This document shows positions 7,894 to 16,373 of a DNA stretch of 64,000 nucleotides, piece after piece. Source of the stretch: an uncultured Bacilli bacterium (GTDB lineage: Bacteria; Bacillota_I; Bacilli_A; RFN20; CAG-631). Position 1 is the stretch's first letter; every line of letters begins with the position of its first letter. The position numbers and the translations under genes are program-made. The DNA lies in assembly GCA_934201705.1 (NCBI GenBank), contig CAKPXF010000003.1, positions 1 through 64,000 of the forward strand, given 5' to 3'. The notes below the pieces were generated by a model. That model was not told the origin of the DNA. It worked only from the letters and a program-made list of their open reading frames with translations, and searched no databases.

Positions 7894-8553
7894 ATGAAAT
7901 ATACTTTGTTAATATTAGATGATGATGTAAATATTCTATGTTCCTTAATAGATTTAATTAAAAGTTTATACGATAATATCGATATAATATCATTTTCATC
8001 ATATTCAAGCTTTGATGAAAAAAAAGATGAAATTAATTATGATTTTATAATAGCTGATGTATTTTTTGGAAATGTTAGCTCAATAGATAAATTTACAACA
8101 ATTACTAAAGATGGAGAAATACCGCTAATTTATATGAGTGGAGCGGATGTTGAAACATTTGATGTATATGATACACCACATACATATTTCTTAGGAAAGC
8201 CAATAAATAAAGAAAAATTAAAGAAAGCCATAGATAAAGTTATTAATGGCCATAAATACTTAACAATTAAATATTTTAAAAAAGAATATCGTATTAACAC
8301 TTCAGACATTCTATATCTTGAAAGTGATAAAAGAATAATTAACATCATTACTGAAAAAGATGTTTATTTAACATATGGTAAGCTTGATGATTATGAATCA
8401 TTGTTGCCAACATGCTTTATTCGAGTAAATAAATCATATATAGTAAATAAAGAATATATAAAAACTAAGGATGCAGCATCATTAGTTTTACAAAATGGTG
8501 AAGAAATAAAAATATCAAGGAATAACAAGGGGAAGTTTAGTGATGTTTTATAA
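7894..8553 (+). CDS. LytTR-family response regulator (219 aa)
   Basis: Residues 1-115 are a receiver domain: acidic cluster DDD at 9-11, phospho-acceptor candidate D55 in FIIADVFFG, and conserved Lys102 in GKPIN. Residues ~120-219 are a LytTR DNA-binding domain (YRINTSDILYLESDKR, FIRVNKSYIVN), as in AgrA, ComE and VirR. It is co-transcribed with the kinase gene, overlapping it by 11 bp. LytTR pairs often control bacteriocin, competence or surface genes in response to peptides. Being next to the prepilin locus makes those genes candidate targets, but this is inference. A TATAAT lies near 7845-7855 in the upstream AT-rich region. Confidence 0.9.
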   Translation: MKYTLLILDDDVNILCSLIDLIKSLYDNIDIISFSSYSSFDEKKDEINYDFIIADVFFGNVSSIDKFTTITKDGEIPLIYMSGADVETFDVYDTPHTYFLGKPINKEKLKKAIDKVINGHKYLTIKYFKKEYRINTSDILYLESDKRIINIITEKDVYLTYGKLDDYESLLPTCFIRVNKSYIVNKEYIKTKDAASLVLQNGEEIKISRNNKGKFSDVL

Positions 8554-9799
8554 GTTTTGTGCTTTTTTAATGATGTTTTTTCCAACACTTTTATTTATTG
8601 ATGAGTTAAAAAAGTATCCAGTATGGAAACGAATTTTATTATTTATGTATCCGCTAGTTTATTGCTTTTTAATAGCTTTTGAAATTTTTAATATTCATTT
8701 CAATGTCTTTTCAATAGAATTTAATTTTACTATTCCAGTATTATTAACCATTATCTATTTAAGTTATACATTAGTATTAAAAAGAGCAATAAGGACCGAT
8801 GATTTTTTAAAAATATCATTATTCTTCCTAGTAGATATATTAGCAAAATTTTTATTCTCGCTTATTGGTGGAATTGATTTTAGCTTAATTAATGATTTTT
8901 ACGGAACTTATTATTTTTCAAACATCTTTGTATTAGAATACATATTTATATTCTTTATGGGCTTTGCGTTGATACTAATATTAAAAGGTCGTATGATTTT
9001 AAGTAAGGTAGCAATACTATTTTCCTCATATATTTCAATAATATTACTTGTCTTCTTAATTATGATGCAAAAAATGCTTTATACGTACTTTCAAAACAAT
9101 GATATTATGTATAATTATTGCATTATGATTATTATCTTATTTACTCTTGCTATCATTTCCTCTATATTTGTTTTGTATTATTATAGCTTGAAGGCAATTA
9201 ATTTATCTAATCAGTTAAATGAAAAGAAAATTAACGCTATGAATGAATACTACCAAAAAGTTAATTTAATATCACAAGAGGAATTAATTAAGATGCGTCA
9301 TGATATTAAAAATATGCTACAGGTTTCAAAAATGTATAATGAAACAATTGCCACACAACTAGAAGAAAAATTTAATAATATAAGTAAAACTATTTATTGT
9401 AAGGATGAATTGTTAAATAAAATATTAGTTTTAAAAGCAAATGAGGCTAAAAATGATGGAATTGAAATTAATATAGATGCTACGAGAATTAATAACTTCA
9501 ATATGATTGAAATCGATAAAATTTCATTATTTACTAATATTATTGATAATGCCATTCGAGCAGCAAAGGAAAGCAAACAAAAAAGAATTAACCTTGAATT
9601 ATTTAATGAACAAAATGTTTATGAAATAAAACTTGTTAATTCTTGTGATAGAATAATTCATAAAGCTGATAGTGTATACCATGGTAAAGGTAAGCAAATT
9701 GTTGATGATATATTAAAAAAATATAATGGCAAAATAATGAATACATATGCTAATAATATGTATAGAGTTATTATTGAAATAAAACTAAAAGATGACTAG
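8543..9799 (+). CDS. GHKL (AgrC-like) sensor histidine kinase (418 aa)
   Basis: About six to seven hydrophobic segments fill residues 1-220. A linker and the phospho-acceptor motif MRHDIKN (H253) follow, then an N box (SLFTNIIDNAIRAAKES) and a short G box (YHGKGKQIVDDILKKYNG). This is the HPK10/GHKL layout of peptide-sensing kinases such as AgrC. I chose ATG 8543, preceded by AAGGGGAAG; an in-frame GTG at 8540 is also possible. It is translationally coupled to the response regulator. No precursor peptide gene is evident beside it. Confidence 0.88.
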   Translation: MFYKFCAFLMMFFPTLLFIDELKKYPVWKRILLFMYPLVYCFLIAFEIFNIHFNVFSIEFNFTIPVLLTIIYLSYTLVLKRAIRTDDFLKISLFFLVDILAKFLFSLIGGIDFSLINDFYGTYYFSNIFVLEYIFIFFMGFALILILKGRMILSKVAILFSSYISIILLVFLIMMQKMLYTYFQNNDIMYNYCIMIIILFTLAIISSIFVLYYYSLKAINLSNQLNEKKINAMNEYYQKVNLISQEELIKMRHDIKNMLQVSKMYNETIATQLEEKFNNISKTIYCKDELLNKILVLKANEAKNDGIEINIDATRINNFNMIEIDKISLFTNIIDNAIRAAKESKQKRINLELFNEQNVYEIKLVNSCDRIIHKADSVYHGKGKQIVDDILKKYNGKIMNTYANNMYRVIIEIKLKDD

Positions 9800-9809
9800 C
9801 TCATCTTTT
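9787..9809. terminator. Bidirectional terminator between convergent genes
   Basis: AAAAGATGA-CTAGC-TCATCTTTT followed by TATTTTT on the plus strand and preceded by A-rich sequence, so it can serve both the kinase gene and the minus-strand gene ending at 9809. Confidence 0.65.
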
Positions 9810-10150
9810 TATTTTTCCATAAATTTTCTAAAAATATACTTAATATCATCTTCATTTAAAAATGGATAAATTACATCAATATCAATATTTTTTATTTCCT
9901 CATTAAAGTATTTGACAACTAATGTATGCAATGCTTCCTCACTTACAAAAGGTAAAAATTTTATATAATCTTTTTTATTATTTAGTATTGCTTTAAAAAA
10001 CATTTTATCAACCACATCATCATCCAAAAATGGTAATACTTCACATATTGTAACGCCTTTAAATTCATTTCCCTCACTATCAAGTATTTTATTTGCTAAT
10101 TGTTCTAAATCATCTTCATCTAAAAAAGGTAACATTATTTTAATATTCAT
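9809..10150 (-). CDS. Protein with four LPFLD-type repeats (113 aa)
   Basis: The protein is built of four units of ~30 residues, each opening with the same signature: LPFLDEDDLEQL, LPFLDDDVVDKM, LPFVSEEALHTL, YPFLNEDDIKYI. The units look like short acidic helical hairpins. There is no signal or membrane segment. Start at ATG 10150 with GAAAGGA upstream; it overlaps the end of the XRE regulator gene by 11 bp, so the two are translationally coupled. I do not recognise a function. The coupling suggests a partner or effector of the regulator, possibly a domain that in other species is fused to an XRE protein. Confidence 0.65.
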   Translation of the reverse strand: MNIKIMLPFLDEDDLEQLANKILDSEGNEFKGVTICEVLPFLDDDVVDKMFFKAILNNKKDYIKFLPFVSEEALHTLVVKYFNEEIKNIDIDVIYPFLNEDDIKYIFRKFMEK

Positions 10151-10601
10151 TTTTCTTCGTCCTTTCTTTTGTAATATATCTTTTCTCAGCATCAGTTAAT
10201 TTACAATATAAATCATTAGATATTTCTATCTTTCTATCGATAAGATGCTTTAAAGTTAGTAATCTTTCATTGCTTGAAAATTGATAAAACACATCACTTA
10301 AATTCACTTCTAATTCATTATTCCATATTTTTTTCATAATATAATTTCTATCATGTCCTTTAAAGATATTAGCATTATCAAAATCTATTTTTTCATTTAG
10401 ACAAAGAAGTTCTTCAAATGATATTTTAAATATATGAGATAATTCTATTAAATTATCAATTGATGGTGCACACTCACCCATTTCCCATTTGCTTATAGCT
10501 TGACGTGAAACGTATAGACGACTTGCTAATTCTTCTTGATTTAGTTTATTAAGTAATCTTAAATCATGTATTTTCTTTCCGACTAAAACTAAATCTAACA
10601 T
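10140..10601 (-). CDS. XRE-family transcriptional regulator (153 aa)
   Basis: Residues ~5-60 are a Cro/CI-type helix-turn-helix (IHDLRLLNKLNQEELASRLYVSRQAISKWEMGE), followed by a helical C-terminal region of unknown type. ATG 10601 is preferred because GGAGGAT precedes it; upstream in-frame codons have no ribosome binding site. It is followed by the overlapping LPFLD-repeat gene. A palindrome AAGTGC-TAGTT-GCACTT at 10657-10673 upstream is a plausible autoregulatory operator. Confidence 0.85.
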   Translation of the reverse strand: MLDLVLVGKKIHDLRLLNKLNQEELASRLYVSRQAISKWEMGECAPSIDNLIELSHIFKISFEELLCLNEKIDFDNANIFKGHDRNYIMKKIWNNELEVNLSDVFYQFSSNERLLTLKHLIDRKIEISNDLYCKLTDAEKRYITKERTKKNEY

Positions 10602-10656
10602 AATCTTTATCCTCCTTACATCATTAATTATAAGCAAATTATCATTTTAATAAAGC

Positions 10657-10673
10657 AAGTGCTAGTTGCACTT
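10657..10673. promoter_or_regulatory. Palindrome upstream of XRE regulator gene
   Basis: AAGTGC, 5-nt centre, GCACTT. The half GCTAGTTGCACTTT resembles CTAGTTGCTTTTT upstream of the other XRE gene (22338-22355). Confidence 0.4.
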
Positions 10674-10780
10674 TATTTAAATATATCATTTGTATTATAA
10701 ATAAGATATAATTATTTTAAAGTTTTTCTTAACCATTTACTATTTAAATGCACTTTATTAATGAAAGGTAATATTAAACT

Positions 10781-12193
10781 ATGGAAAAGAAGCAAATTGA
10801 AGAAATACTAATTAATAACTTAAAAACATTTTATGCATTTTTCCTTAATAGGGGAATCAATGATGAAGATAGCAAGGATCTAGTTCAAGATTTAGCATTG
10901 ATATGCTTAAGTAATAATAATAATAATAATAAAATAACTGATAATAAATTTATCTATGCTTATATTTATGGAATAAGCAATAACTTGATTAAAAAATATT
11001 ACAAAAATAAGAAAAAAAGAAATTATTAAAAACTTGATGATAATATTGTAACGTTTGATAATCATTTAATTAAAAATGATAGATTAAGCATTGAACTTGC
11101 ATTCTTAAAAAAATATTATCGTAAATGTGTAACATATTATTACTATGAAGACAAATCAATTACTGAAATTAGTAAAATTCTTAATATTAGTAAGGAAATG
11201 GTTAAATACTATCTTTTTAAGGCTAGGAACATATTAAAGGAGAGCTTAAAAATGGAAAAAGAATTTGGAAGAAGAAGCTATTTACCTGATGAGGTAACAT
11301 TTAATGTTTTATATAAAAATAATACTGATGAAAGTTATGAAAATCTATTTAATAGAAAGCTAATTGGTAATATTTTATTGGCATGTTATTATAATCCTAT
11401 GAGTATCTTGGAAATATCAATTGAACTTGGTGTTGCTTGTGTTTATATGGAAGACGAAATTGAATTATTATTAAAATATAATTTAATAAAGAAAATCGAC
11501 AATAAATATCAAACCAATATCATTTGCTTAACAAGTGATTTTTATGAAAATATTAATAATAGCTTTAATAAATTATTCAAAAATGAGATTGAAACTGTTG
11601 TTAATAAAATAAAAAATAAGGCTAGAGAATTAAGTGAAATATATAATTATAATTTATTAATTAAAAATATCTGGCCATTGTTTTTTAATACACATAGTCA
11701 TTTATTTAATTTTTCAAGATTATATGATGGCATTGAAGGAATTTCATATTTAACTACATATAAAAGTAATTACTCATTTATTCAAATAATTGGTAAAACG
11801 CCAATTTCTAATGACTATATCGCATCTTGTTTATATTTCAAATTTTATGATGATATTACTTTTAATGAAATAAATTACGACAAATTATATAATGAAATAA
11901 TCAAAAATAAAAAAGAATTCTTAATTGTTGAAAAAGAAAAATTAATTAACTTATTTAGTAATGAAATAAAGTCATTTTATAAATTAATTGAACGAGTAAA
12001 TAACTACTTAAAAGATAAACTATTAGAATTTTCACCTTCTTTTTTTAAGAGTACACTAATCAATAATATCATTGAAGCAAATCTTTCATTATGCTATGAA
12101 CTCATTTGTAAATCAATGGTTGATAATAAAATGATAAATGATAACAGAATGAATTTTGAATCATTAATAATATACAATAAAAGCACGAATTAA
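10781..12193 (+). pseudogene. Sigma-70-like factor with winged-helix extension, interrupted by in-frame TAA at 11027-11029
   Basis: From ATG 10781 (GAAAGG upstream) the first 82 codons encode a sigma region 2-like segment (NDEDSKDLVQDLALICL, YAYIYGISNNLIKKYYKNKKK). A single TAA at 11027 interrupts it. The same frame stays open to 12193: the next ~60 codons contain a region 4 helix-turn-helix (SITEISKILNISKEMVKYYLFKARNIL), then a second winged-helix-like stretch (NPMSILEISIELGVACVYMEDEIELLLKY) and a ~200-residue C-terminal part. No other frame change is needed, so this is a nonsense change or a recoded codon, not an indel. An internal ATG at 11252 is preceded by AAGGAGAG, so the C-terminal part could be translated separately. 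An AAT trinucleotide run (Asn repeat) lies at about 10914-10930. Confidence 0.6.
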
Positions 12194-12203
12194 TCGTGCT
12201 TTT
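12179..12203. terminator. Bidirectional terminator
   Basis: AAAAGCACGA-ATTAA-TCGTGCTTTT, 10-bp stem with A/T flanks, between the convergent sigma-like gene and the PFL operon. It overlaps the stop codons of both. Confidence 0.8.
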
Positions 12204-12435
12204 ACATTGATTCATGAATTGTTCTTTTTATTACTTCGTCTTGTTGTTCCTTTGTTAGCTTATTAAAATTAACAGCATAGCCTGATACCCTAATTGTTAA
12301 TTGAGGATATTTTTCAGGATGCTTTTGAGCATCAAGTAAAGTCTCTCTATTAAAAACATTAACATTTAAATGATATCCACCATCAGCAACATATGCATCA
12401 AGCATATTAACTAAATTATCAACCTTATTTGACAT
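12202..12435 (-). CDS. Stand-alone glycyl-radical domain of pyruvate formate-lyase (77 aa)
   Basis: The whole protein matches the C-terminal ~75 residues of pyruvate formate-lyase: YHLNVNVFNRETLLDAQ, EKYPQLTIRVSGYAVNF, ending RTIHESM. Gly52 in RVSGYAV is the residue that carries the radical. It lies 18 bp after the PFL core gene in the same reading frame, separated by TAA and six codons that contain AGGAGAGAG, a strong ribosome binding site. It therefore resembles the autonomous spare-part proteins GrcA (YfiD) and T4 Y06I, but here it appears to supply the only radical domain, because the core gene lacks one. The core, this subunit and the activase would need to assemble for activity. Confidence 0.88.
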   Translation of the reverse strand: MSNKVDNLVNMLDAYVADGGYHLNVNVFNRETLLDAQKHPEKYPQLTIRVSGYAVNFNKLTKEQQDEVIKRTIHESM

Positions 12436-12453
12436 ATTACTCTCTCTCCTTTT

Positions 12454-14481
12454 TTAATCATCTTTTCCTAAAGAATTAGGTGTTATAGAGAACGTATTTG
12501 AAATACCATCTCTTGAATATTCATATGGAAGCTTAGCAACTGATTCAAGTGAAGCTAAAGCACCATTTTTATCTCGTCCATGCATAGGATTAGCTCCAGG
12601 AGCTAAAGGTTCACCTTTACGTCTTCCATCTGGTGTATTTCCTGTATTTTTGCCATATACAACATTTGATGTAATGGTTAATATTGACATCGTAGGAATT
12701 GAATTTCTATATGTATAATGCTTTTTAATCTTATTCATAAATGTTTTAACTAGCCATACAGCAAGTTCATCAACTCTATCATCATTATTTCCATACTTAG
12801 GGAAATCACCTTCTATTTTAAAATCAACAATTAAATTAGACTCATCACGAATTGGATATACCTTTGCATATTTAATTGCTGATAATGAATCAGCAGCACA
12901 AGAAAGTCCAGCCACACCTGTTGCAAAGAAACGACGAACTGTGCTATCATGAAGCCCCATTTCTAATGCTTCATATGAATACTTATCATGCATATAGTGA
13001 ATGACATTTAATGTGTTAACATAAAGTGCGGCTAACCATTCCATCATTGTGTCATATTTTTTAATTACATCATTAAAGTCTAAAGCATCATTTGAGGTAA
13101 CCTTTTCAAAGCATGGGGAAACTTGTAAAGGCTTATTGTCCTTATCCTTTAATAATTCATCAGCTCCACCATTTAATGCATATAATAAACATTTAGCTAA
13201 ATTAGCCCTAGCTCCGAAGAATTGCATATCCTTACCAACACGCATTGATGATACGCAACAAGCAATGCAATAATCATCTCCCATTTCAGGTCTCATTAAA
13301 TCATCTGATTCATATTGAATTGATGATGTTTTAATTGATAAATCAGCACAAAATCTTTTGAATTCTAATGGTAAATTTTTAGACCATAAAACTGTTAGGT
13401 TTGGCTCTGGTGCGGGGCCTAAATTAGTTAAAGTATGTAAAATTCTAAATGAGCTTTTAGTAACTAAAGTTCTTCCATCAACTCCCATTCCACCAATTGA
13501 TTCAGTTACCCAAGTTGGATCTCCTGAGAATAAATCATTATATTCTTTAATTCTCATAAATTTAACAATTCTAAGCTTCATTACTAAATGATCAATTAAT
13601 TCTTGAGCTTCTGTTTCAGTAATAATATTATTATTTAAATCTCTTTCAATATATATATCTAAGAATGTTGAAGTTCTTCCAAATGACATAGCTGCACCAT
13701 TTTGATCCTTAACAGCTGCTAAATAGCCAAAATATACTGCTTGAATTGCTTCTTTAGCATTGGCTGCAGGAAGAGAAATATCAATTCCATATGATAAAGC
13801 CATTTCCTTTAAAGCGTTTAGTGCTTTAATTTGTTCGCTAATTTCTTCACGATCTCTTATTTTTTCTGGAGTCATTTCACCATCAATTAATGATTTATCC
13901 ATTTCCTTATGCTTGATTAAATAATCAACTCCATATAAAGCAACACGTCTATAATCACCAACAATTCTTCCTCTTCCATAAGAATCAGGAAGACCTGTTA
14001 ATATATGTGCCTTACGAGCTCTTCTCATTTCTGGAGTATAAGCAGAATAAACACCATCATTATGCGTCTTGCGATATTTAGTAAAGATTTCTTTTACATT
14101 TTTATCCAATTCATAGCCATATAAATTTAATGCTTGCTCAGCCATTCTAATACCACCAAATGGTTGAAGTGCTCTTTTAAACAACTCATCAGTTTGTAAG
14201 CCAACTATTTTTTCTAAATTCTTATCAATATATCCAGGCTTATGGCTAGTTATTGTTGAAATAATTTTTGTATCAGCATCATAAACCCCACCTCTATCAT
14301 GCTCTATTTTTGTTAATTTCATTATTTCATCCCATAACTTTAGCGTTGCCGTTGTTGCTGGTTTTAAAAATGATCCATCTCCTAAATAAGGAGTATAATT
14401 ACGTTGAATAAAATCTCGAACGTCAACCTCATCATTACTCCATTTTCCTAAATTAAATCCTTCCCATCCTTTATAAATCAT
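12454..14481 (-). CDS. pflB: Pyruvate formate-lyase core, lacking C-terminal radical domain (675 aa)
   Basis: Formate acetyltransferase cleaves pyruvate with CoA to acetyl-CoA and formate in anaerobic fermentation. The sequence follows the family from YKGWEGFNLGKW at the start; the catalytic cysteine pair is C408-C409 in DDYCIACCV, and NTPDGRRKGEPLAPGANPMHG is conserved. Usual length is ~740-760 aa; this one stops at SITPNSLGKDD, exactly where the radical domain normally begins. That domain is the next gene (12202-12435), in the same frame. With read-through the product would be 759 aa, the normal size. GAGGAGG precedes ATG 14481. Order in the operon: activase, thioredoxin-like, core, radical domain. 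Confidence 0.95.
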   Translation of the reverse strand: MIYKGWEGFNLGKWSNDEVDVRDFIQRNYTPYLGDGSFLKPATTATLKLWDEIMKLTKIEHDRGGVYDADTKIISTITSHKPGYIDKNLEKIVGLQTDELFKRALQPFGGIRMAEQALNLYGYELDKNVKEIFTKYRKTHNDGVYSAYTPEMRRARKAHILTGLPDSYGRGRIVGDYRRVALYGVDYLIKHKEMDKSLIDGEMTPEKIRDREEISEQIKALNALKEMALSYGIDISLPAANAKEAIQAVYFGYLAAVKDQNGAAMSFGRTSTFLDIYIERDLNNNIITETEAQELIDHLVMKLRIVKFMRIKEYNDLFSGDPTWVTESIGGMGVDGRTLVTKSSFRILHTLTNLGPAPEPNLTVLWSKNLPLEFKRFCADLSIKTSSIQYESDDLMRPEMGDDYCIACCVSSMRVGKDMQFFGARANLAKCLLYALNGGADELLKDKDNKPLQVSPCFEKVTSNDALDFNDVIKKYDTMMEWLAALYVNTLNVIHYMHDKYSYEALEMGLHDSTVRRFFATGVAGLSCAADSLSAIKYAKVYPIRDESNLIVDFKIEGDFPKYGNNDDRVDELAVWLVKTFMNKIKKHYTYRNSIPTMSILTITSNVVYGKNTGNTPDGRRKGEPLAPGANPMHGRDKNGALASLESVAKLPYEYSRDGISNTFSITPNSLGKDD

Positions 14482-14500
14482 TATCTATACCTCCTCTTTA

Positions 14501-14791
14501 TTACCTTTTAGCTTGATTGATTTTATCATCGAGCCAAATTGTTAGTATCTCTTCTGGATAAAAGCCACGTGCGCGAGCTATTTCTTTATTATCCTTTAAA
14601 ACCAAGATTGTTGGGACTCTATCAATTTCATATTTGTTAACTATATCCATATTATTTTCATCAACTTCAATATGGTATAAGCTACAATCATCTCTACTAC
14701 TTATAATCTTATTTAATATTGGCATTAAAGAAATGCAATTAGCACAGGAATTACCACTTACTTCAACAACACATATACCTTTAAAGTCCAT
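14501..14791 (-). CDS. Thioredoxin-like protein with CANC motif (96 aa)
   Basis: Thioredoxin fold pattern: beta strand CVVEVSG, active-site C16-A-N-C19, YHIEVDENNMDIVNKYEIDRVPTILVLKDN with the conserved cis-Pro (VPT) and following strand. There is no signal peptide, so it is cytoplasmic. It sits between the activase gene (4 bp away) and the PFL core gene (19 bp away), clearly in the operon. A dithiol protein here may keep the activase cluster cysteines or the PFL catalytic cysteine pair reduced, or help the separate radical subunit; this is inference, as thioredoxins are not a standard part of PFL operons. Confidence 0.8.
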   Translation of the reverse strand: MDFKGICVVEVSGNSCANCISLMPILNKIISSRDDCSLYHIEVDENNMDIVNKYEIDRVPTILVLKDNKEIARARGFYPEEILTIWLDDKINQAKR

Positions 14792-14795
14792 AATC

Positions 14796-15512
14796 TCACT
14801 CCTTTATTAAAATGCTTTTTGCTAATTCAATTTCTTCTTTACTTGGAGGATTTATTCCTTTTAGTAAATATGGAATATTTAGCATTTCGTACTTACTAAT
14901 TCCAAGTGTATGATAAGGTAATATTTCAACCTTTTTAACATTAGTTAAAGTATCTATAAATTTACGTGTTTCTATCAAATATTCTTTTTGAGTATTAATT
15001 GTTGGAACTAAAACATGTCTTATCCATACAGGAACATTATTATTAGATAAAAATTTTGCAAATTCTAAAGCATTTTTATTACTTTTAGTAGTTAGTTCAA
15101 TATGCTTTTCATTATCAATATGCTTAATATCTAATAATACTAAATCAACATATTTGATAAGCTCTTCAAATTTTTTATTATTACTATCAAATAATATTCC
15201 TGAAGTATCTAAGGCAGTATGAATAGCATTTTCCTTACATAGCTTAAATAACTCAATTAAGAAATCAATTTGAACTAATGGTTCACCACCACTAACTGTA
15301 ATGCCGCCATTTTTGTAATAATTCTTATATTTAAGGCACATATTTACAACTTCTTTAGCAGTATAAGCCTTTGTTTTATCAATAAACCATGTATCTGGAT
15401 TATGACAATATTTACATCTTAATGGACAGCCGTATAAAAAGACAACAAATCTTATTCCAGGTCCATCCACTGTACCAAATGTTTCAAACGAATGAATATA
15501 ACCTTTTTCCAT
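14796..15512 (-). CDS. pflA: Pyruvate formate-lyase activating enzyme (radical SAM, 238 aa)
   Basis: Radical SAM enzyme that installs the glycyl radical on PFL. The cluster-binding motif is C29-PLR-C33-KY-C36 within FLYGCPLRCKYCHNPDTW. The glycine-rich SAM motif ITVSGGEPL follows, then LLDIKHID and the family's WIRHVLVP. Length is normal. The start ATG 15512 has AAAGGAGGC upstream. First gene of the minus-strand operon. Its substrate in this genome is a two-subunit PFL, so it must act on the small protein encoded at 12202-12435, alone or docked on the core. Confidence 0.95.
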   Translation of the reverse strand: MEKGYIHSFETFGTVDGPGIRFVVFLYGCPLRCKYCHNPDTWFIDKTKAYTAKEVVNMCLKYKNYYKNGGITVSGGEPLVQIDFLIELFKLCKENAIHTALDTSGILFDSNNKKFEELIKYVDLVLLDIKHIDNEKHIELTTKSNKNALEFAKFLSNNNVPVWIRHVLVPTINTQKEYLIETRKFIDTLTNVKKVEILPYHTLGISKYEMLNIPYLLKGINPPSKEEIELAKSILIKE

Positions 15513-16239
15513 TGTGCCTCCTTTTTTTACAATACTATATTAACATGAAACTAAGCTTACGTAAAAGATATATTTTTAAAAAACCGCTTACATATATAAG
15601 CAATTGGACAATTTATTTAAAAATGTTTATTATTAGGAATTATTCTTAATAAGATTATATTAAATTTCCATAATAATTACAGTAAAAAGCATTTTGATTT
15701 TTAACGTTGATTATTAAAACACAATTACATATATAACTATATATAGTCTTTTTATTTTTAATTCATTAATTAAATCAAAATAATAATTCACATTTAAGTA
15801 AAAATTTACTATAATATAAGTGACGATGATGATTAGTCAAAAGAAAAACAGGAGAGCCTGGTTAAGCAACTCCTGTTTTTTACTGCTTGAAGGTATGGAA
15901 ATAATAATTAACGATGATGACTTAACTGCTAATCTTTATTATTATGGTTATTATTTAACAAATACATCAACAACAGAATGATGATTATTGATAATAAATA
16001 TTCCATATTTTATAATTATCAGCTTAGTCCATACATGTTAATTATTAATTACCATGTAATCGTTAGTCACCTTTATCACCTCCATTTACCTTCTAATTAT
16101 AATTTACAATTTTTATTTTATTTTTCCCCTAAATTAATTAAAAAAAATTTACAACGATAACACCTGATTAATTATCTTTTTAAACTATGAATAAAATAAA
16201 AAGCTTTTACTAATTAAATGAATTATTTTTTGATTTATC
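15513..16239. other. Long intergenic region between pflA and guaB leader
   Basis: About 730 bp without a confident gene. It contains a plus-strand promoter candidate TTCACA-N17-TATAAT (15787-15815), a hairpin with T-run at 15846-15882, a near-perfect palindrome TACATG-N15-CATGTA with matching inner arms (16032-16058), and on the minus strand a perfect anti-16S match GGAGGTGAT (16083-16075) leading only into a 10-codon GTG reading frame. A 51-codon ATG frame at 15826-15981 lacks a ribosome binding site. Confidence 0.4.
15822..15882 (+). ncRNA. Candidate small RNA ending in intrinsic terminator
   Basis: A promoter-like TTCACA-N17-TATAAT at 15787-15815 is followed after ~30 nt by a 9-bp stem AAACAGGAG / CTCCTGTTT (15846-15854 and 15870-15878) with a 15-nt loop and T-run. 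The predicted transcript is ~60 nt. The hairpin also has a T-rich flank on the minus strand, so it could instead be a bidirectional terminator or part of a pflA leader. Confidence 0.3.
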
Positions 16240-16267
16240 TTGCAAATTTATAAAAAAAAGGTATAAT
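16240..16267 (+). promoter_or_regulatory. guaBA promoter
   Basis: TTGCAA (16240-16245), 16-bp spacer, TATAAT (16262-16267). Located 32 bp before the leader reading frame and 164 bp before guaB. Confidence 0.65.
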
Positions 16268-16298
16268 ATACTATTAAAAAAGCAAGGAGGAGCAGCCT

Positions 16299-16373
16299 AT
16301 GGTAATGAAATTTCAAGTATTAAAAAACTATATCCAACAAAACTGTTTTTTCTTGTGCGAAATAACAATATAA
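16299..16373 (+). CDS. Candidate 24-aa leader peptide of guaBA
   Basis: ATG 16299 is preceded by AAGGAGGA with an 8-nt spacing, one of the strongest ribosome binding sites in the window. The frame encodes 24 residues (begins MVMKFQVLKNYIQQN, ends CFFLCEITI) and stops at TAA 16371-16373. The stop codon overlaps the 5' arm of a terminator hairpin, so a ribosome on the stop codon would block that hairpin. This geometry matches translation-dependent attenuation (compare TnaC-type leaders). Too short for a conservation judgement from sequence alone. Confidence 0.5.
   Translation: MVMKFQVLKNYIQQNCFFLCEITI

Noticed and set aside
10781..14481. Reassignment of TAA or TGA as sense codons, because two genes have in-frame TAA
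   Set aside because: Most genes in the window end in TAA at the expected length, GH2 ends in TGA, and Trp is encoded by TGG. Both interruptions are followed by their own ribosome binding site and ATG.
15826..15981. 51-codon reading frame in the pflA-guaB gap (contains YYYGYY near its end)
   Set aside because: No ribosome binding site, and its middle is a terminator-like hairpin; the composition is explained by the T-run and AT richness.
16068..16085. Minus-strand GGAGGTGAT as the start of a gene
   Set aside because: The following GTG frame is only 10 codons and nothing longer follows; kept only as part of a low-confidence observation.
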